Notes under the pieces: generated by a model
The model's database searches: none
What the model was told of the DNA's origin: nothing
Seen by the model: only the letters and a program-made list of their open reading frames with translations
NCBI RefSeq assembly: GCF_035013165.1
Contig: NZ_JAYGJQ010000002.1
Span: forward strand, 1,178,001 to 1,242,000
DNA: 64,000 nt
From: Bacteriovorax sp. PP10
GTDB lineage: Bacteria; Bdellovibrionota; Bacteriovoracia; Bacteriovoracales; Bacteriovoracaceae
Reading direction: 5' to 3'
Made by a program: the position numbers and the translations under genes
Part shown: one piece after another, positions 27,451 to 35,796 of the stretch
How the letters are laid out: each line of letters starts with the position of its first letter
Numbering within the stretch: position 1 is the stretch's first letter

Positions 27451-28326
27451 ATGAGTGAAACTACTGTGAAGCCCCCAAGAGGCCCCTTTTTAAAGGGACT
27501 AATTATCTTTTTAAAAACTGTGAAATGGTTTTTGATTCTTAGTATTGGTCTTACTATTTTCTATCGTTTTGTTCCTGTTCCTTACACTCCACTAATGTTT
27601 TGGCGTAGCATCGGCTCAGTTTTTACTGAAGATAAGTTCGTAGGTATTGATAAAAAATGGGTACCCATTGAACAGATTTCTAAGCCTATGCAGCAGTCAG
27701 TTATTAAAGCAGAAGACTACAAATTTTATCAACATAATGGTTTTGATTTCGAAGCGATCGAAAAGGCCATGCAGTATAATAAAACTCACAAAAAGAAAAA
27801 AGGGGCGAGCACGATTTCTCAGCAGACAGCTAAGAACGTTTTTCTGTGGCCTTCGCGTAGCTGGCTTAGAAAAGGAATGGAAGCTTATTTCACTGTCCTG
27901 ATCGAGGCCCTGTGGCCTAAAGAGCGCATCCTGGAAGTTTACTTAAATGTTATTGAGCAAGGTAAAGGCGTCTACGGTGTAGAAGCTTCAGCTCAGAAAT
28001 TTTTTAAGAAGCCAGCATCCAAACTAAACTCTTCTCAGGCCGCACTGATGGCCGCTGTACTACCAAATCCAATCAGGTTTAGAATTGATAAACCAAGCCG
28101 CTATATCAGCCGCCGTCAGCGCAGAATTATGGGAGGACGTGCACCGATTGCGATAGCTAAGGTTGATGTAAAAGCTGAATTAAAACCAATCGAGACACCG
28201 GAAGAAAAATCACGAGAGTTCTTTTCTTTAAAGTTTGATAGTGAAGAAGAAGCTGATAAAGAAAAAGGGGCCGAAGCCCCCAAAGAATCAACGCCAAATA
28301 ATAGCGAAGACAATAGTAACGATTAA
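27451..28326 (+). CDS. mtgA: monofunctional biosynthetic peptidoglycan transglycosylase
   Basis: A GT51 glycosyltransferase of 291 residues with one N-terminal membrane anchor (FLILSIGLTIFYRFVPV). It carries the catalytic EDYKFYQHNGFDFEAI motif and the family blocks KKGASTISQQTAKNVFLW, RKGMEAYFTVLIEALWPKERILEVYLN and YGVEASAQKFFKKPA. It polymerises lipid II glycan strands without a transpeptidase domain. A charged tail of about 60 residues (EEKSREFF...EEADKEKGAEAPKES) is extra to the family core; the DNA encoding it also contains a terminator for the opposite gene. Confidence 0.93.
   Translation: MSETTVKPPRGPFLKGLIIFLKTVKWFLILSIGLTIFYRFVPVPYTPLMFWRSIGSVFTEDKFVGIDKKWVPIEQISKPMQQSVIKAEDYKFYQHNGFDFEAIEKAMQYNKTHKKKKGASTISQQTAKNVFLWPSRSWLRKGMEAYFTVLIEALWPKERILEVYLNVIEQGKGVYGVEASAQKFFKKPASKLNSSQAALMAAVLPNPIRFRIDKPSRYISRRQRRIMGGRAPIAIAKVDVKAELKPIETPEEKSREFFSLKFDSEEEADKEKGAEAPKESTPNNSEDNSND
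28262..28281 (-). terminator. intrinsic terminator of the subtilase gene inside mtgA
   Basis: On the minus strand GGGGC-TTCG-GCCCC is followed by TTTTTC: a stable UUCG tetraloop hairpin with a U-run. It is about 47 nt beyond the stop of the minus-strand protease gene and lies within the 3' coding part of mtgA. Confidence 0.75.
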
Positions 28327-28327
28327 G

Positions 28328-29632
28328 TTATTTGATTGATCTAGCTAACTCTAAACCTTTTAGAAGATCAATTCTTCCACCAGTAATCATTTTATCTTTG
28401 TAACGATAATCAGTGTTCACAGAGTCCATGATGACTTGTTTTAACTGAAGTGGTGAAAGGTTAGGGTAGTGAGAAAGAATTTCAGCAGCTACACCAGTTG
28501 TTGTGGGGCTTGCCATTGAAGTCCCTGACATCGAAGCGTATCTGTTACCTGGAGTTGTCGAGAACACGTCTGAGCCTGGAGCAGCTACATCGACATTCAC
28601 CTTACCATAGTTAGAAAATGAACTTAGAGCACCTGTCTTAGTCGTTGAAGCGATAATTAAAAGGTTATCACTCTTATGGCTTGCCGGGTATGTAGGGTAC
28701 TTATCAATATCAGAAGTATCGTTTCCAGCGGCCGCAATAACTAAAACACCATATTTGTCCTGAATGTATTTAAGTGTGTCAGGAATTAAATTCTTCCCTT
28801 CGTTCTGTCCTTTCCCAAATGAGCAGTTAATAATTTTTGCACCATTTTTAGCAGCGTAAATAAAAGACTCAGCTACATCAATATCAGTTTCATCACTGCT
28901 GTTTGGAACTGTCTTGATTCCGATAATTTTAACGTTCGATGCGATTCCCGCAATCCCAATACCGTTATTTTGTTTTGCCCCAATCGTTCCTGAAACGTGA
29001 GTTCCATGAGAGTGAGTGTCTTTATTATTTCCTGTTGCACGCCCTTGTGAATCTCTTACAAGAGTGTTGATTCCGTTTACATCATCAACATATCCATTGC
29101 CGTCGTCATCAATTCCATTTCCAGGAATTTCGCCCTCGTTAACCCACACAACATCTTTTAAGTCTTCGTGAGTGTAATCAATCCCTGTATCAACTACGGC
29201 AACGATCACAGTCGATGTCGCGCTTGTTCCATGAAGCTGGTAAGCAGCGTTTACTGAAACACCATTTTTATCAGCATCATTGAATGACCAGATTTTATCA
29301 ACCTTAGGGTCATTAAAAAGATTAACGGCCTTGAATGATTTTTCAACATCAAGAGGAGATGCTACCGGCATTGGTAGAGGAGACTTCTCTGCGCGAGAGT
29401 TTCTTTCTGTGTACTCAATGTTCGGGTTGTTTTTTAATTGTTTTTCTAAAACAGAAACATCGTTATTTCTTACGATATAGATATTTCCAAATAGATTTTG
29501 AACTTTTGAATCAGCACCAAAGTTTGGAACAGCTTTACCAGCTTTTACTTTTACAACTAATTCAGTGGGAGTTATTGCAGCATGGGCAGACGTCATTGTC
29601 AGTACCAGCATACTCATAAGCAGAAATTTCAT
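28328..29632 (-). CDS. secreted subtilisin-like serine protease (S8)
   Basis: The 434-residue protein has a signal peptide (MKFLLMSMLVLTMTSAHA), an I9-like inhibitor propeptide (about residues 20-78, ELVVKVKAGKAVPNF...NPNIEYTERN), and an S8 catalytic domain. The triad is visible as Asp148 (VVDTGIDYTHED), His209 (HSHGTHVSGT) and Ser372 (SGTSMASP), with oxyanion Asn304 (AAGNDT). DDDGNGYVDDVNG may bind calcium. It would be autoprocessed and act outside the cytoplasm, probably in the periplasm or extracellular space. Convergent with mtgA, 1 nt between stops. Confidence 0.95.
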   Translation of the reverse strand: MKFLLMSMLVLTMTSAHAAITPTELVVKVKAGKAVPNFGADSKVQNLFGNIYIVRNNDVSVLEKQLKNNPNIEYTERNSRAEKSPLPMPVASPLDVEKSFKAVNLFNDPKVDKIWSFNDADKNGVSVNAAYQLHGTSATSTVIVAVVDTGIDYTHEDLKDVVWVNEGEIPGNGIDDDGNGYVDDVNGINTLVRDSQGRATGNNKDTHSHGTHVSGTIGAKQNNGIGIAGIASNVKIIGIKTVPNSSDETDIDVAESFIYAAKNGAKIINCSFGKGQNEGKNLIPDTLKYIQDKYGVLVIAAAGNDTSDIDKYPTYPASHKSDNLLIIASTTKTGALSSFSNYGKVNVDVAAPGSDVFSTTPGNRYASMSGTSMASPTTTGVAAEILSHYPNLSPLQLKQVIMDSVNTDYRYKDKMITGGRIDLLKGLELARSIK

Positions 29633-29730
29633 AAGTTTAATCCTTTAAACAGTGTTGAAGTAACAAGTCTAAAGGACGCATTTTGAAATGAACAAACTTT
29701 TCGTCTACGGTGTTGGATAAAGTTAGAAAT

Positions 29731-31281
29731 TTATCCCTTTATGGCCACAAATAGAGAATCTACCGACTCTTCCAGGCTTTTTGATTGAGCACTCAGTTGG
29801 TGAGCTGAGGTCGCACATTTCTCTGCCGACATGACATTCTCATTGGTAATATGGTCGAGTTGGCTCATGGCAAGTGAGATAGAGCTGATCCCCTGGGCCT
29901 GCTCGCTTGAGCTCGCATTGATTTCTTTTATCATATCTTTCATTTTTTCTACGTGGTCGTAAATTTCAATCAGGGCATCATCACAGTTTCTTGCTGTGCG
30001 AACACCGGTTTCAATGCTGGCCTTACTCGATCGCGTAATTTCCACCGAGCTTCTTTCCGTTTTTTCAACGATGGACCCAACCTGGTGGATGCTATTGCTT
30101 AGAAGTTCATTAATCTCTTTCGCAGCATCTCCACTCATCGTTGCCAGTTTACCAATTTCTTCAGCGACAACCGCAAACCCTTTTCCATGTTCACCGGCGC
30201 GGGCCGCTTCTACTGAAGCATTAAAAGATAAAAGTTTAGTCTGAAAAACGATATCATTAATGACATCAGTTTTTTGTCCAATGCCTTTAATCACATTCAC
30301 CATTTCTCTGATTTCCTGTGCGGTTTCTTCCAGCATTTGTGTGGTTTTTACCTGGTCGTTTTCAATTTCACCAACGGCACTCACCATATCGCGAATAGCA
30401 CTTTTACCTCTTTGCGAAGACTGCACGCACGTTTCAGCAATCGAGACGGACTCATTTGATAAGTCAGCATTTCTGTCGACTGTTGCTTTAATTTCGTCGA
30501 TAGCACTCACTGATTCCTGAAGTGAAGAGGCCTGCTTACTTGTTGAGTCTTTAATCATGACTCCCAGGTCAGCAAACTCCATAGAACTTTTTAAAACGGT
30601 GTCAGTTCCTTCTGTGAGTTTTTTTCCTGCTGTATCCAGTGTCATCTTAATCGAGCGGATCACATAAGTCGCAATGAGAATTCCACAAAGGAGCACTGAG
30701 AGAAGTGAGATGATTGAACTTTTTGAAATCATCTGTTGAGCATCTTCTACTTCAACTGATGCGGCCTTGAATCTTTCATTGGCAAGATTGAGTTTTTTTG
30801 CAATATCAACCTGCAAGGATTCATTTAATCCATCAATGACGTCATCATATTTACCTAACTCATCAACTTTTTTATTTTTAATATCGGTGATCATATTCGA
30901 TCCAGCTGACGAGTAACTTTCTATTTTTTTTGTAAAAGCGGATTCATCAAATGCCGGATCAATGAATTTGATATGCGCTAAGAATGGCGTTCCATTATCT
31001 TTTATCCATTTAGAAAACTCATCATTTTTATCTGTAATTGTTTTATCAACGGTTCCGGAGTCTTTATCAACAATGGCATCCATAAAACCTAAGGTATTGT
31101 TGGTAAGAAGATTGGTAAAATAATTAAGTTCACGACTGGCATCATTTAAATGAGTGAACTCAGAATAGGCACGGGCCACTTTTTGGTAGGCCATGTAATT
31201 GACCAGCGAGCTGATAGAAGAAAGAATCACAAGTGCAGTAATTCCGATTTGTAGTTTCTTGGTCACTGACAAGTTCTTCAT
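29731..31281 (-). CDS. methyl-accepting chemotaxis protein
   Basis: The 516-residue receptor has a transmembrane helix ([21 protein letters not shown]), a periplasmic helical-bundle sensor (about residues 33-185, 4HB-MCP-like), a second helix ([17 protein letters not shown]) and a long cytoplasmic coiled coil. The conserved tip reads [41 protein letters not shown]. No C-terminal CheR-docking pentapeptide is seen. A sigma-28-like promoter lies upstream and GAGAGGAA provides the ribosome site. Ligand unknown. Confidence 0.95.
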   Translation of the reverse strand: MKNLSVTKKLQIGITALVILSSISSLVNYMAYQKVARAYSEFTHLNDASRELNYFTNLLTNNTLGFMDAIVDKDSGTVDKTITDKNDEFSKWIKDNGTPFLAHIKFIDPAFDESAFTKKIESYSSAGSNMITDIKNKKVDELGKYDDVIDGLNESLQVDIAKKLNLANERFKAASVEVEDAQQMISKSSIISLLSVLLCGILIATYVIRSIKMTLDTAGKKLTEGTDTVLKSSMEFADLGVMIKDSTSKQASSLQESVSAIDEIKATVDRNADLSNESVSIAETCVQSSQRGKSAIRDMVSAVGEIENDQVKTTQMLEETAQEIREMVNVIKGIGQKTDVINDIVFQTKLLSFNASVEAARAGEHGKGFAVVAEEIGKLATMSGDAAKEINELLSNSIHQVGSIVEKTERSSVEITRSSKASIETGVRTARNCDDALIEIYDHVEKMKDMIKEINASSSEQAQGISSISLAMSQLDHITNENVMSAEKCATSAHQLSAQSKSLEESVDSLFVAIKG

Positions 31282-31306
31282 ATAATTCCTCTCGATGTTT
31301 AATCAT

Positions 31307-31333
31307 TAATCGGCTTATAAAGAAGGATCTGAA
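31307..31333 (-). promoter_or_regulatory. sigma-28-like promoter of the minus-strand chemoreceptor
   Basis: On the minus strand TTCAGATC-N11-GCCGATTA: the -10 half matches GCCGATAA in 7 of 8 positions, the -35 half is weak (4 of 8). A start about 20 nt before the gene would fit the position of its ribosome-binding site. Confidence 0.4.
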
Positions 31334-31644
31334 TTTAATAAATAATTAAGAAAAATCTGAAGCTGACAATCATTATCAAACTCCAGATTTGGGTACCAAA
31401 TAGATTGGAACGCCCTTATGGCCCGATTAGCTGAGTGTGTAAAGGGATCGGCGTTATTGACTAGAAAAAACCATAAATAGTTCAAGAGGAATACAGGGCA
31501 ATTTAAAGGTTTTTTTCGTGCAATGTGAAATCTCTTAATTAGGGCCTTTCTTTACAGACAAGTTCAAGGGATTCTTGTGCCTAGCTATGGCCTACATGGA
31601 TTTAACCATTGTTCTTTAATCGGCCATTGAGATGAGCGTCGGTT

Positions 31645-31650
31645 TATAAT
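31645..31650 (+). promoter_or_regulatory. -10 box just before the thioredoxin-fold gene
   Basis: A consensus TATAAT ends 11 nt before the ATG at 31662. The predicted leader is only about 5 nt and there is no Shine-Dalgarno sequence, so initiation would be nearly leaderless. No good -35 box was found. Confidence 0.4.
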
Positions 31651-31661
31651 ACTCTGCCAAA

Positions 31662-31997
31662 ATGAAAGCACAACGCCTTAAAACATTCAGCGATTTTTTA
31701 AGAAGAGCAGAGATCATTCCGCATGCTCTTTTGGTGATTACTGAGGATGATTCGGATGCTTGTGACCGCGCGATCCTGGAGCTTCGATCTCTTAATTATG
31801 ACATCCCATTTTATGAATTAAATCTTTCAGACAATCCAAACTTAAAAGAAGAATTGAATCGTTATTGCGACATCGATGGTCTTCCGACTTTTATCTATTT
31901 CCGTGGTAAAAAAATGGTGAGTCAGATTGTGGGCTTTGATAAATCAAATAATTTTTCTCAATTTTTGACAAGCGCAGTTCAAGTAGAGCAGCTTTAA
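31662..31997 (+). CDS. thioredoxin-fold protein lacking the CXXC motif
   Basis: The 111-residue protein follows the thioredoxin pattern: strand ALLVITEDDSDACDRAI at the active-site position, then YDIPFYELNLSDNPNLKEELNRYCDIDGLPTFIYFRGKK with the cis-proline (Pro76). The active-site Cys pair is reduced to one residue, Cys34 in DSDAC. It is therefore unlikely to be a dithiol reductase and may be a monothiol or binding protein. No signal peptide, so cytoplasmic. It stands alone between two chemoreceptor genes. Confidence 0.65.
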   Translation: MKAQRLKTFSDFLRRAEIIPHALLVITEDDSDACDRAILELRSLNYDIPFYELNLSDNPNLKEELNRYCDIDGLPTFIYFRGKKMVSQIVGFDKSNNFSQFLTSAVQVEQL

Positions 31998-32129
31998 TAA
32001 GCTTTTTTCAATCAATTTTTCAAATAAATCTCATCGTTATTCTAAATAAACTCCAAATAGGAGTTGCCAAAAAAATCAATGAAAAAACACCTTTAAAAAA
32101 ATGCTGGCAATTGAATAAATAAATTTCAA

Positions 32130-32150
32130 GGCCCATTCATAAGAATGGCC
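32130..32150. repeat. imperfect hairpin between the thioredoxin-fold and chemoreceptor genes
   Basis: GGCCCATTC-ATAA-GAATGGCC pairs with a single bulged C. It lies 132 nt after the upstream stop and has no U-run, so it may be a weak terminator or an RNA-stabilising element. Confidence 0.3.
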
Positions 32151-32164
32151 AAAGATGAATATGT

Positions 32165-32191
32165 TTAAGTATTTCTTCATTCTTTCGATCT
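32165..32191 (+). promoter_or_regulatory. sigma-28-like promoter of the plus-strand chemoreceptor
   Basis: TTAAGTAT-N11-TTCGATCT has the spacing of a flagellar sigma-28 promoter and partial matches to both boxes (6/8 and 4/8). A start near 32198 would leave about 28 nt of leader carrying GGAG. Confidence 0.3.
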
Positions 32192-32225
32192 GTTAGGCAT
32201 ACGACTAATGATGGAGAGAAAAAGT

Positions 32226-33806
32226 ATGTTTGAAAAAAGAAGTTTGAATTGGAAAATGAGAGCAGCATTTTGTGTGTCTGCGCTTTGTTTGGCAGTCGTA
32301 GGCTTTTTTAGCTATCAAGGTTTGCAGGAAGTGAAAGAGAAATATGAACACGTTTCTAATATTAATCTTCCCAACGCTATTTACCTTGAAGAGTTAAAAG
32401 GTATCTCTGATAAAGCGATGAGCTTAATGATTCAAAGCACTCTTGAGGGCAATGATGAAAAAGAAATAAAGCGCCTTGCTGGGCGATTTGAAGATACCAT
32501 GAAGCAGTTCAATGCAGTTGTTGCTGATTACGAGAAAGCTCCCTTTGTTGAAGGCGAGGGTCCTCTGCGTGATAAAATGATGGCAACGTGGAAACTGGTG
32601 AATGCAGATATTGCTAAAGGAAGGGAGCTGGCCTTATTAAAAAAACCTGAAGAAAGACATTTGTTTCAAAAATTTTATATGAGCACTGAAGTTAAAGATG
32701 CTCGTTTTAAATTTTATAAAGACCTGGGCGAATTATTAGAATTTCAAAAAACAGAAGCAGTGAAATGGGTTGATAGTGCAAAAGCGAGTAGTGCCAAAGC
32801 TGAAAAGACGATTATTGTCTTAGGGATCGTTGGTTTTATTTTTTCAATCGCTACAGGATTTTTATTCTCACGTGCGATTTCTTCAACATTAAATCGTATT
32901 GCAGAAGTTCTGGCAGATGGGGCCAATGAAATTGCGCAAACATCTTCTCAGGTGGCCGGATCAAGTGAGACATTATCATCAGCAGTCTCTCAACAGGCAG
33001 CGGCCGTTCAGGAAACTTCGGTTTCAGTTGAAGAGTTAACGGCGATGGTTAAAAAGAGTTCTGATAATTGCCATTCATCAGCTCTTTTCTCATCGGAGAG
33101 TCGCGATACAGTTATTGAAGGAAAGCGCGCAGTAGAAGAAATGATCAGGTCAGTTGATGAAGTGAGTGTTGGTAACGATCAGATCATGCAATCGGTAGAA
33201 GAAGGTAACAGAAAAATTGCCGAGATCTCTTCTGTTATTGCCGACATTGCAGCTAAAACAAAAGTTATTAACGACATCGTTTTCCAGACAAAACTCTTAT
33301 CTTTTAATGCTTCAGTTGAAGCAGCAAGAGCAGGTGAAAATGGAAAAGGATTTGCGGTTGTTGCGGAAGAAGTAGGGAACTTAGCTCAAATGAGTGGTCG
33401 TTCTGCCGGTGAAATTTCAGCAATCGTTGAAGAGAGTATTAGAAAGGTAGATCAAATCGTGGCCGACAATAAGGCCAACGTGGAAAGATTTGTTTTAATT
33501 GCCAAAGGCAAAGTTCAAAAAAGTCAGGATGTCGCTTCAAAATGCGGAACGATGTTTGATCAGGTGGTCGACAGCACTTCAAAAGTGAATGTATTGATTG
33601 ACGAAATTTCCAGAGCATCTACTGAGCAGTCAAAAGGGATTCAGGAAATTACAAATGCTATGGGACAGATTGATGTGGCCACGAATGAAAACTCAAGTGT
33701 CACACATTCAGTAGCAAAAGCGGCAAAAGATTTATCAGATAGAGCGGATGTATTAAAAGAGATGTCTTCGGAACTTTATCAAACGGTGCACGGGAAAGCT
33801 GCTTAG
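32226..33806 (+). CDS. methyl-accepting chemotaxis protein
   Basis: The start is set at ATG 32226 because GGAG lies 9 nt upstream; an ATG 18 nt earlier is in frame. The 526-residue receptor has helix AAFCVSALCLAVVGFFSYQGL, a periplasmic helical sensor, helix TIIVLGIVGFIFSIATGFLFS, and a signalling domain with the tip [45 protein letters not shown]. The tip is nearly identical to that of the other chemoreceptor, so both should feed the same kinase array, while the sensor domains differ. Confidence 0.95.
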   Translation: MFEKRSLNWKMRAAFCVSALCLAVVGFFSYQGLQEVKEKYEHVSNINLPNAIYLEELKGISDKAMSLMIQSTLEGNDEKEIKRLAGRFEDTMKQFNAVVADYEKAPFVEGEGPLRDKMMATWKLVNADIAKGRELALLKKPEERHLFQKFYMSTEVKDARFKFYKDLGELLEFQKTEAVKWVDSAKASSAKAEKTIIVLGIVGFIFSIATGFLFSRAISSTLNRIAEVLADGANEIAQTSSQVAGSSETLSSAVSQQAAAVQETSVSVEELTAMVKKSSDNCHSSALFSSESRDTVIEGKRAVEEMIRSVDEVSVGNDQIMQSVEEGNRKIAEISSVIADIAAKTKVINDIVFQTKLLSFNASVEAARAGENGKGFAVVAEEVGNLAQMSGRSAGEISAIVEESIRKVDQIVADNKANVERFVLIAKGKVQKSQDVASKCGTMFDQVVDSTSKVNVLIDEISRASTEQSKGIQEITNAMGQIDVATNENSSVTHSVAKAAKDLSDRADVLKEMSSELYQTVHGKAA

Positions 33807-33830
33807 ATAAAGTTGATAATTGAAAATAAA

Positions 33831-33859
33831 AGGGGCCTGATTGCACAGGCCCCTTTTTA
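33831..33859. terminator. bidirectional intrinsic terminator
   Basis: AGGGGCCTG-N6-CAGGCCCCT is followed by TTTT on the plus strand and preceded by AAAATAAA, which gives U-rich RNA on the minus strand. It lies exactly between the convergent chemoreceptor and small secreted protein genes and can serve both. Confidence 0.85.
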
Positions 33860-33860
33860 A

Positions 33861-34166
33861 TTATTTAGAAAGAAGTGATTGTGCAGATTCAATTAAAATG
33901 TCTAGAGCTTCTGACTCTGAAGCACCTGCGTTTAAATCCTGAGTTTCTTTAATTTTTTGAGATAGGAAAGATGAAGTCTCTCCAGTTTGTAGCATTTCCT
34001 GAGCGTCGTTGATGATAGCGTTTGCCTGAACTTTTCCTAAACTACCTGACGTTGTAGCACTTGAAAGAAATGGTGCTGCAGATGTTAATACAGATGAGTC
34101 AGTTACTGAGTAAGCAAATACGTTAGCAGTTACAGCAAGAGCAAGAATAGCGATAAGTGATTTCAT
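33861..34166 (-). CDS. small secreted protein, paralogue pair member
   Basis: The 101-residue protein has a signal peptide (MKSLIAILALAVTANVFA) and a helical mature part: YSVTDSSVLTSAAPFLSSATTSGS, NAIINDAQEMLQTGETSSFLSQKIKE, SESEALDILIESAQSLL. It is clearly a paralogue of the next gene, with the same length, the same signal peptide ending and the same DAQE.LQ/L.DN landmarks. The pattern (short exported protein, 'SSATTS', 'DA..FL.SG') recalls DUF2388, but this is tentative. A 7-bp hairpin separates the pair. Role unknown. Confidence 0.75.
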   Translation of the reverse strand: MKSLIAILALAVTANVFAYSVTDSSVLTSAAPFLSSATTSGSLGKVQANAIINDAQEMLQTGETSSFLSQKIKETQDLNAGASESEALDILIESAQSLLSK

Positions 34167-34185
34167 AATAACTCCAAAAGTTGTG

Positions 34186-34209
34186 ACGAAGAGAGTGTGT
34201 GATCTTCGT
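34186..34209 (-). repeat. hairpin between the two small paralogues
   Basis: ACGAAGA-N10-TCTTCGT forms a 7-bp stem in the 53-bp gap. It could attenuate or process a joint transcript, giving different levels of the two proteins. No U-run follows. Confidence 0.35.
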
Positions 34210-34219
34210 TAGTCTTTAT

Positions 34220-34525
34220 TTATTCGTTTTCTTTAATAATTTCTTCTGCGCGAGCAAGTAACATATCGACTGCTTCTCCAGTAGATAGGGCGCTATTGTT
34301 GTCTTGAAGAATATTAATTCTTTCCGCTAGCTTCGGATGAATAGCTCCACTTTGCAAAAACTCTTGAGCATCATTAACAACCTGAAGTGCTTCAGGGTAT
34401 CCACCTGTTGTAGAGGCAGAACTGATACTAGGTAAAATAGAAGTAAGAACTGTTGAATCAGTAATTGAGTAAGCAAATACGTTAGCTGATACAAGTAAAG
34501 TCATCATTACGATTGCAAATTTCAT
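34220..34525 (-). CDS. small secreted protein, paralogue pair member
   Basis: The 101-residue protein begins MKFAIVMMTLLVSANVFAYS, a clean signal peptide. It continues ITDSTVLTSILPSISSASTTGG, ALQVVNDAQEFLQSGAIHPKLAERINILQDNN and TGEAVDMLLARAEEII, matching the neighbouring paralogue throughout. GGAG precedes the start. First gene of the pair on the minus strand. Probably periplasmic or secreted. No enzymatic motif or Cys residues. A DUF2388-like family is possible. Confidence 0.75.
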   Translation of the reverse strand: MKFAIVMMTLLVSANVFAYSITDSTVLTSILPSISSASTTGGYPEALQVVNDAQEFLQSGAIHPKLAERINILQDNNSALSTGEAVDMLLARAEEIIKENE

Positions 34526-34543
34526 AAAGGCTCCAAATTAAGG

Positions 34544-34564
34544 GGGAGGCCTTTAGGGCCTTCC
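34544..34564. repeat. hairpin upstream of the small-protein pair
   Basis: GGGAGGCC-TTTAG-GGCCTTCC forms an 8-bp stem with one G-U pair in plus-strand RNA, or one mismatch in the minus-strand leader of the small secreted protein gene. Function uncertain. Confidence 0.3.
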
Positions 34565-34677
34565 AAGATTAGTTATTTTTTATTTCAATGGAATTGTACA
34601 TGGGGGAGCAATTCCCTCAAGAATGTTTGTAAAGATTACCTGTAAGGCCCGATCAAGTGTCTACCGACAAGACACTC

Positions 34678-35637
34678 ATGAAGAGATCGTCTTTAATAAT
34701 TCCTGTATTTATCGCTATGTTGAGCTTCGGTGGTCAGGCCCCTGCTGCAACTAAGTTTGATATCGAAGAAACCCTAAACTTCACTGAGGCCTGGTATAAA
34801 CCGGGACGTTCTGATGAAGATAACTTTAGACGTCTGGTAGAGGGATTAAAGAAGATTTCTACTGGGAAAAAGGTCATTGCCAAGGCCACGGAAAAAGCAG
34901 CTCAACAAGGCTTTACGCTTTTTGATGTCGTCGCAATCGGGGATGGCTCACTCACAGACACAACTTTAATTCGTCGTTTTGCGGCCTCAAATCCTGCCGC
35001 CGTCATGTATGAAACCAGATCGAAGGTCTATCTTAATAAACACCTTAAAACTCTGGATGCTTTATTAGACTTCGCTCACGAGCTTACTCACTACACTTAC
35101 CGCGAGCCTTTTAATCCATACGATTCAAGATTCCATTTAAAAGACTTCATTAAAAGTACGGTCGAAGGCAGGGGCGGAGAAGTTGATGCCTATATGGTTG
35201 AGTGCAAGGTCCTTCAGGAGCTGCTTCCTGGGGTAGGGTTTGCCCGTTCGAACTGCCAGAAGGTCTACGACCAGAAACTGGGCAGTGTTTCAAAGGAGCT
35301 GGGGATTCAGGAGTTCTATAAAGTGGGGAACCATTTTGATAACCTGAAAAAGGACCTGGATAAGTTCGCTATTACCGCAGGGGAATTGCCACAAGCATCA
35401 AATAGTGAAGCTTTGTTTATATCTTCGGCCTGGGGACTCCCATATCCCGTTGCTGCAGTGAAAGAATACGTCAATATTATGGACCGCGTTTGTAAAAACG
35501 ACCAAAACCGCATCACGCTTATGCAAGATAAGATAGGAAGAGCGCCTGCGAGTGTCGACTCCAATAAAGACACTCAAGATTTTCGTCTTATGTTCGAAGA
35601 TTTCAAATCTCGCTGTGACAGATTTGTTTCTAAATAG
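34678..35637 (+). CDS. secreted protein with HExxH zinc-protease-like motif
   Basis: ATG 34678 is chosen over an upstream in-frame GTG because it begins the signal peptide (MKRSSLIIPVFIAMLSFGGQAPAA). In the 319-residue product DFAHELTHYTYREPF holds His134-Glu135-x-x-His138, and 30 residues further VEGRGGEVDAYMVEC offers Glu168 as a third zinc ligand, as in gluzincins. The overall family is not recognised. If active it would be a periplasmic or secreted metallopeptidase. It stands alone before the nuo operon; no clear Shine-Dalgarno sequence. Confidence 0.65.
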   Translation: MKRSSLIIPVFIAMLSFGGQAPAATKFDIEETLNFTEAWYKPGRSDEDNFRRLVEGLKKISTGKKVIAKATEKAAQQGFTLFDVVAIGDGSLTDTTLIRRFAASNPAAVMYETRSKVYLNKHLKTLDALLDFAHELTHYTYREPFNPYDSRFHLKDFIKSTVEGRGGEVDAYMVECKVLQELLPGVGFARSNCQKVYDQKLGSVSKELGIQEFYKVGNHFDNLKKDLDKFAITAGELPQASNSEALFISSAWGLPYPVAAVKEYVNIMDRVCKNDQNRITLMQDKIGRAPASVDSNKDTQDFRLMFEDFKSRCDRFVSK

Positions 35638-35704
35638 ATTTTTTAAAAGCACATCTCGTCATAAAATACCCGTCTAATTTTATCACTTTACCTCTCACTT
35701 TTCA

Positions 35705-35733
35705 TTGACGACAACCAGTACCGTCGGTAAAAT
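35705..35733 (+). promoter_or_regulatory. promoter of the nuoBCDI operon
   Basis: TTGACG, 17 nt, TAAAAT is close to the sigma-70 consensus. The leader is about 57 nt and ends with AGGAG 7 nt before nuoB. Confidence 0.6.
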
Positions 35734-35796
35734 TTGTGTAATAATTGTAAAGATTTAATGAAAGAACTTTGTGCGTACAAAATATAGGAGCACGAG

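Larger units (their letters stand above)
31282..31661. other. 380-bp divergent intergenic region, no gene recognised
   Basis: This gap separates the minus-strand chemoreceptor from the plus-strand thioredoxin-fold gene. Apart from the sigma-28-like box at its left end and TATAAT at 31645-31650 on the right, no coding frame with a ribosome site is seen. A stretch at 31421-31499 superficially resembles a tRNA but does not fold as one. A small RNA cannot be excluded. Confidence 0.4.

Noticed and set aside
31421-31499. tRNA-like stretch (TAGCTGAG-type D-arm, GTTCAAG-type T-loop, GCCC/GGGC ends)
   Set aside because: The acceptor, D and T stems do not pair properly and no CCA or anticodon stem is convincing.
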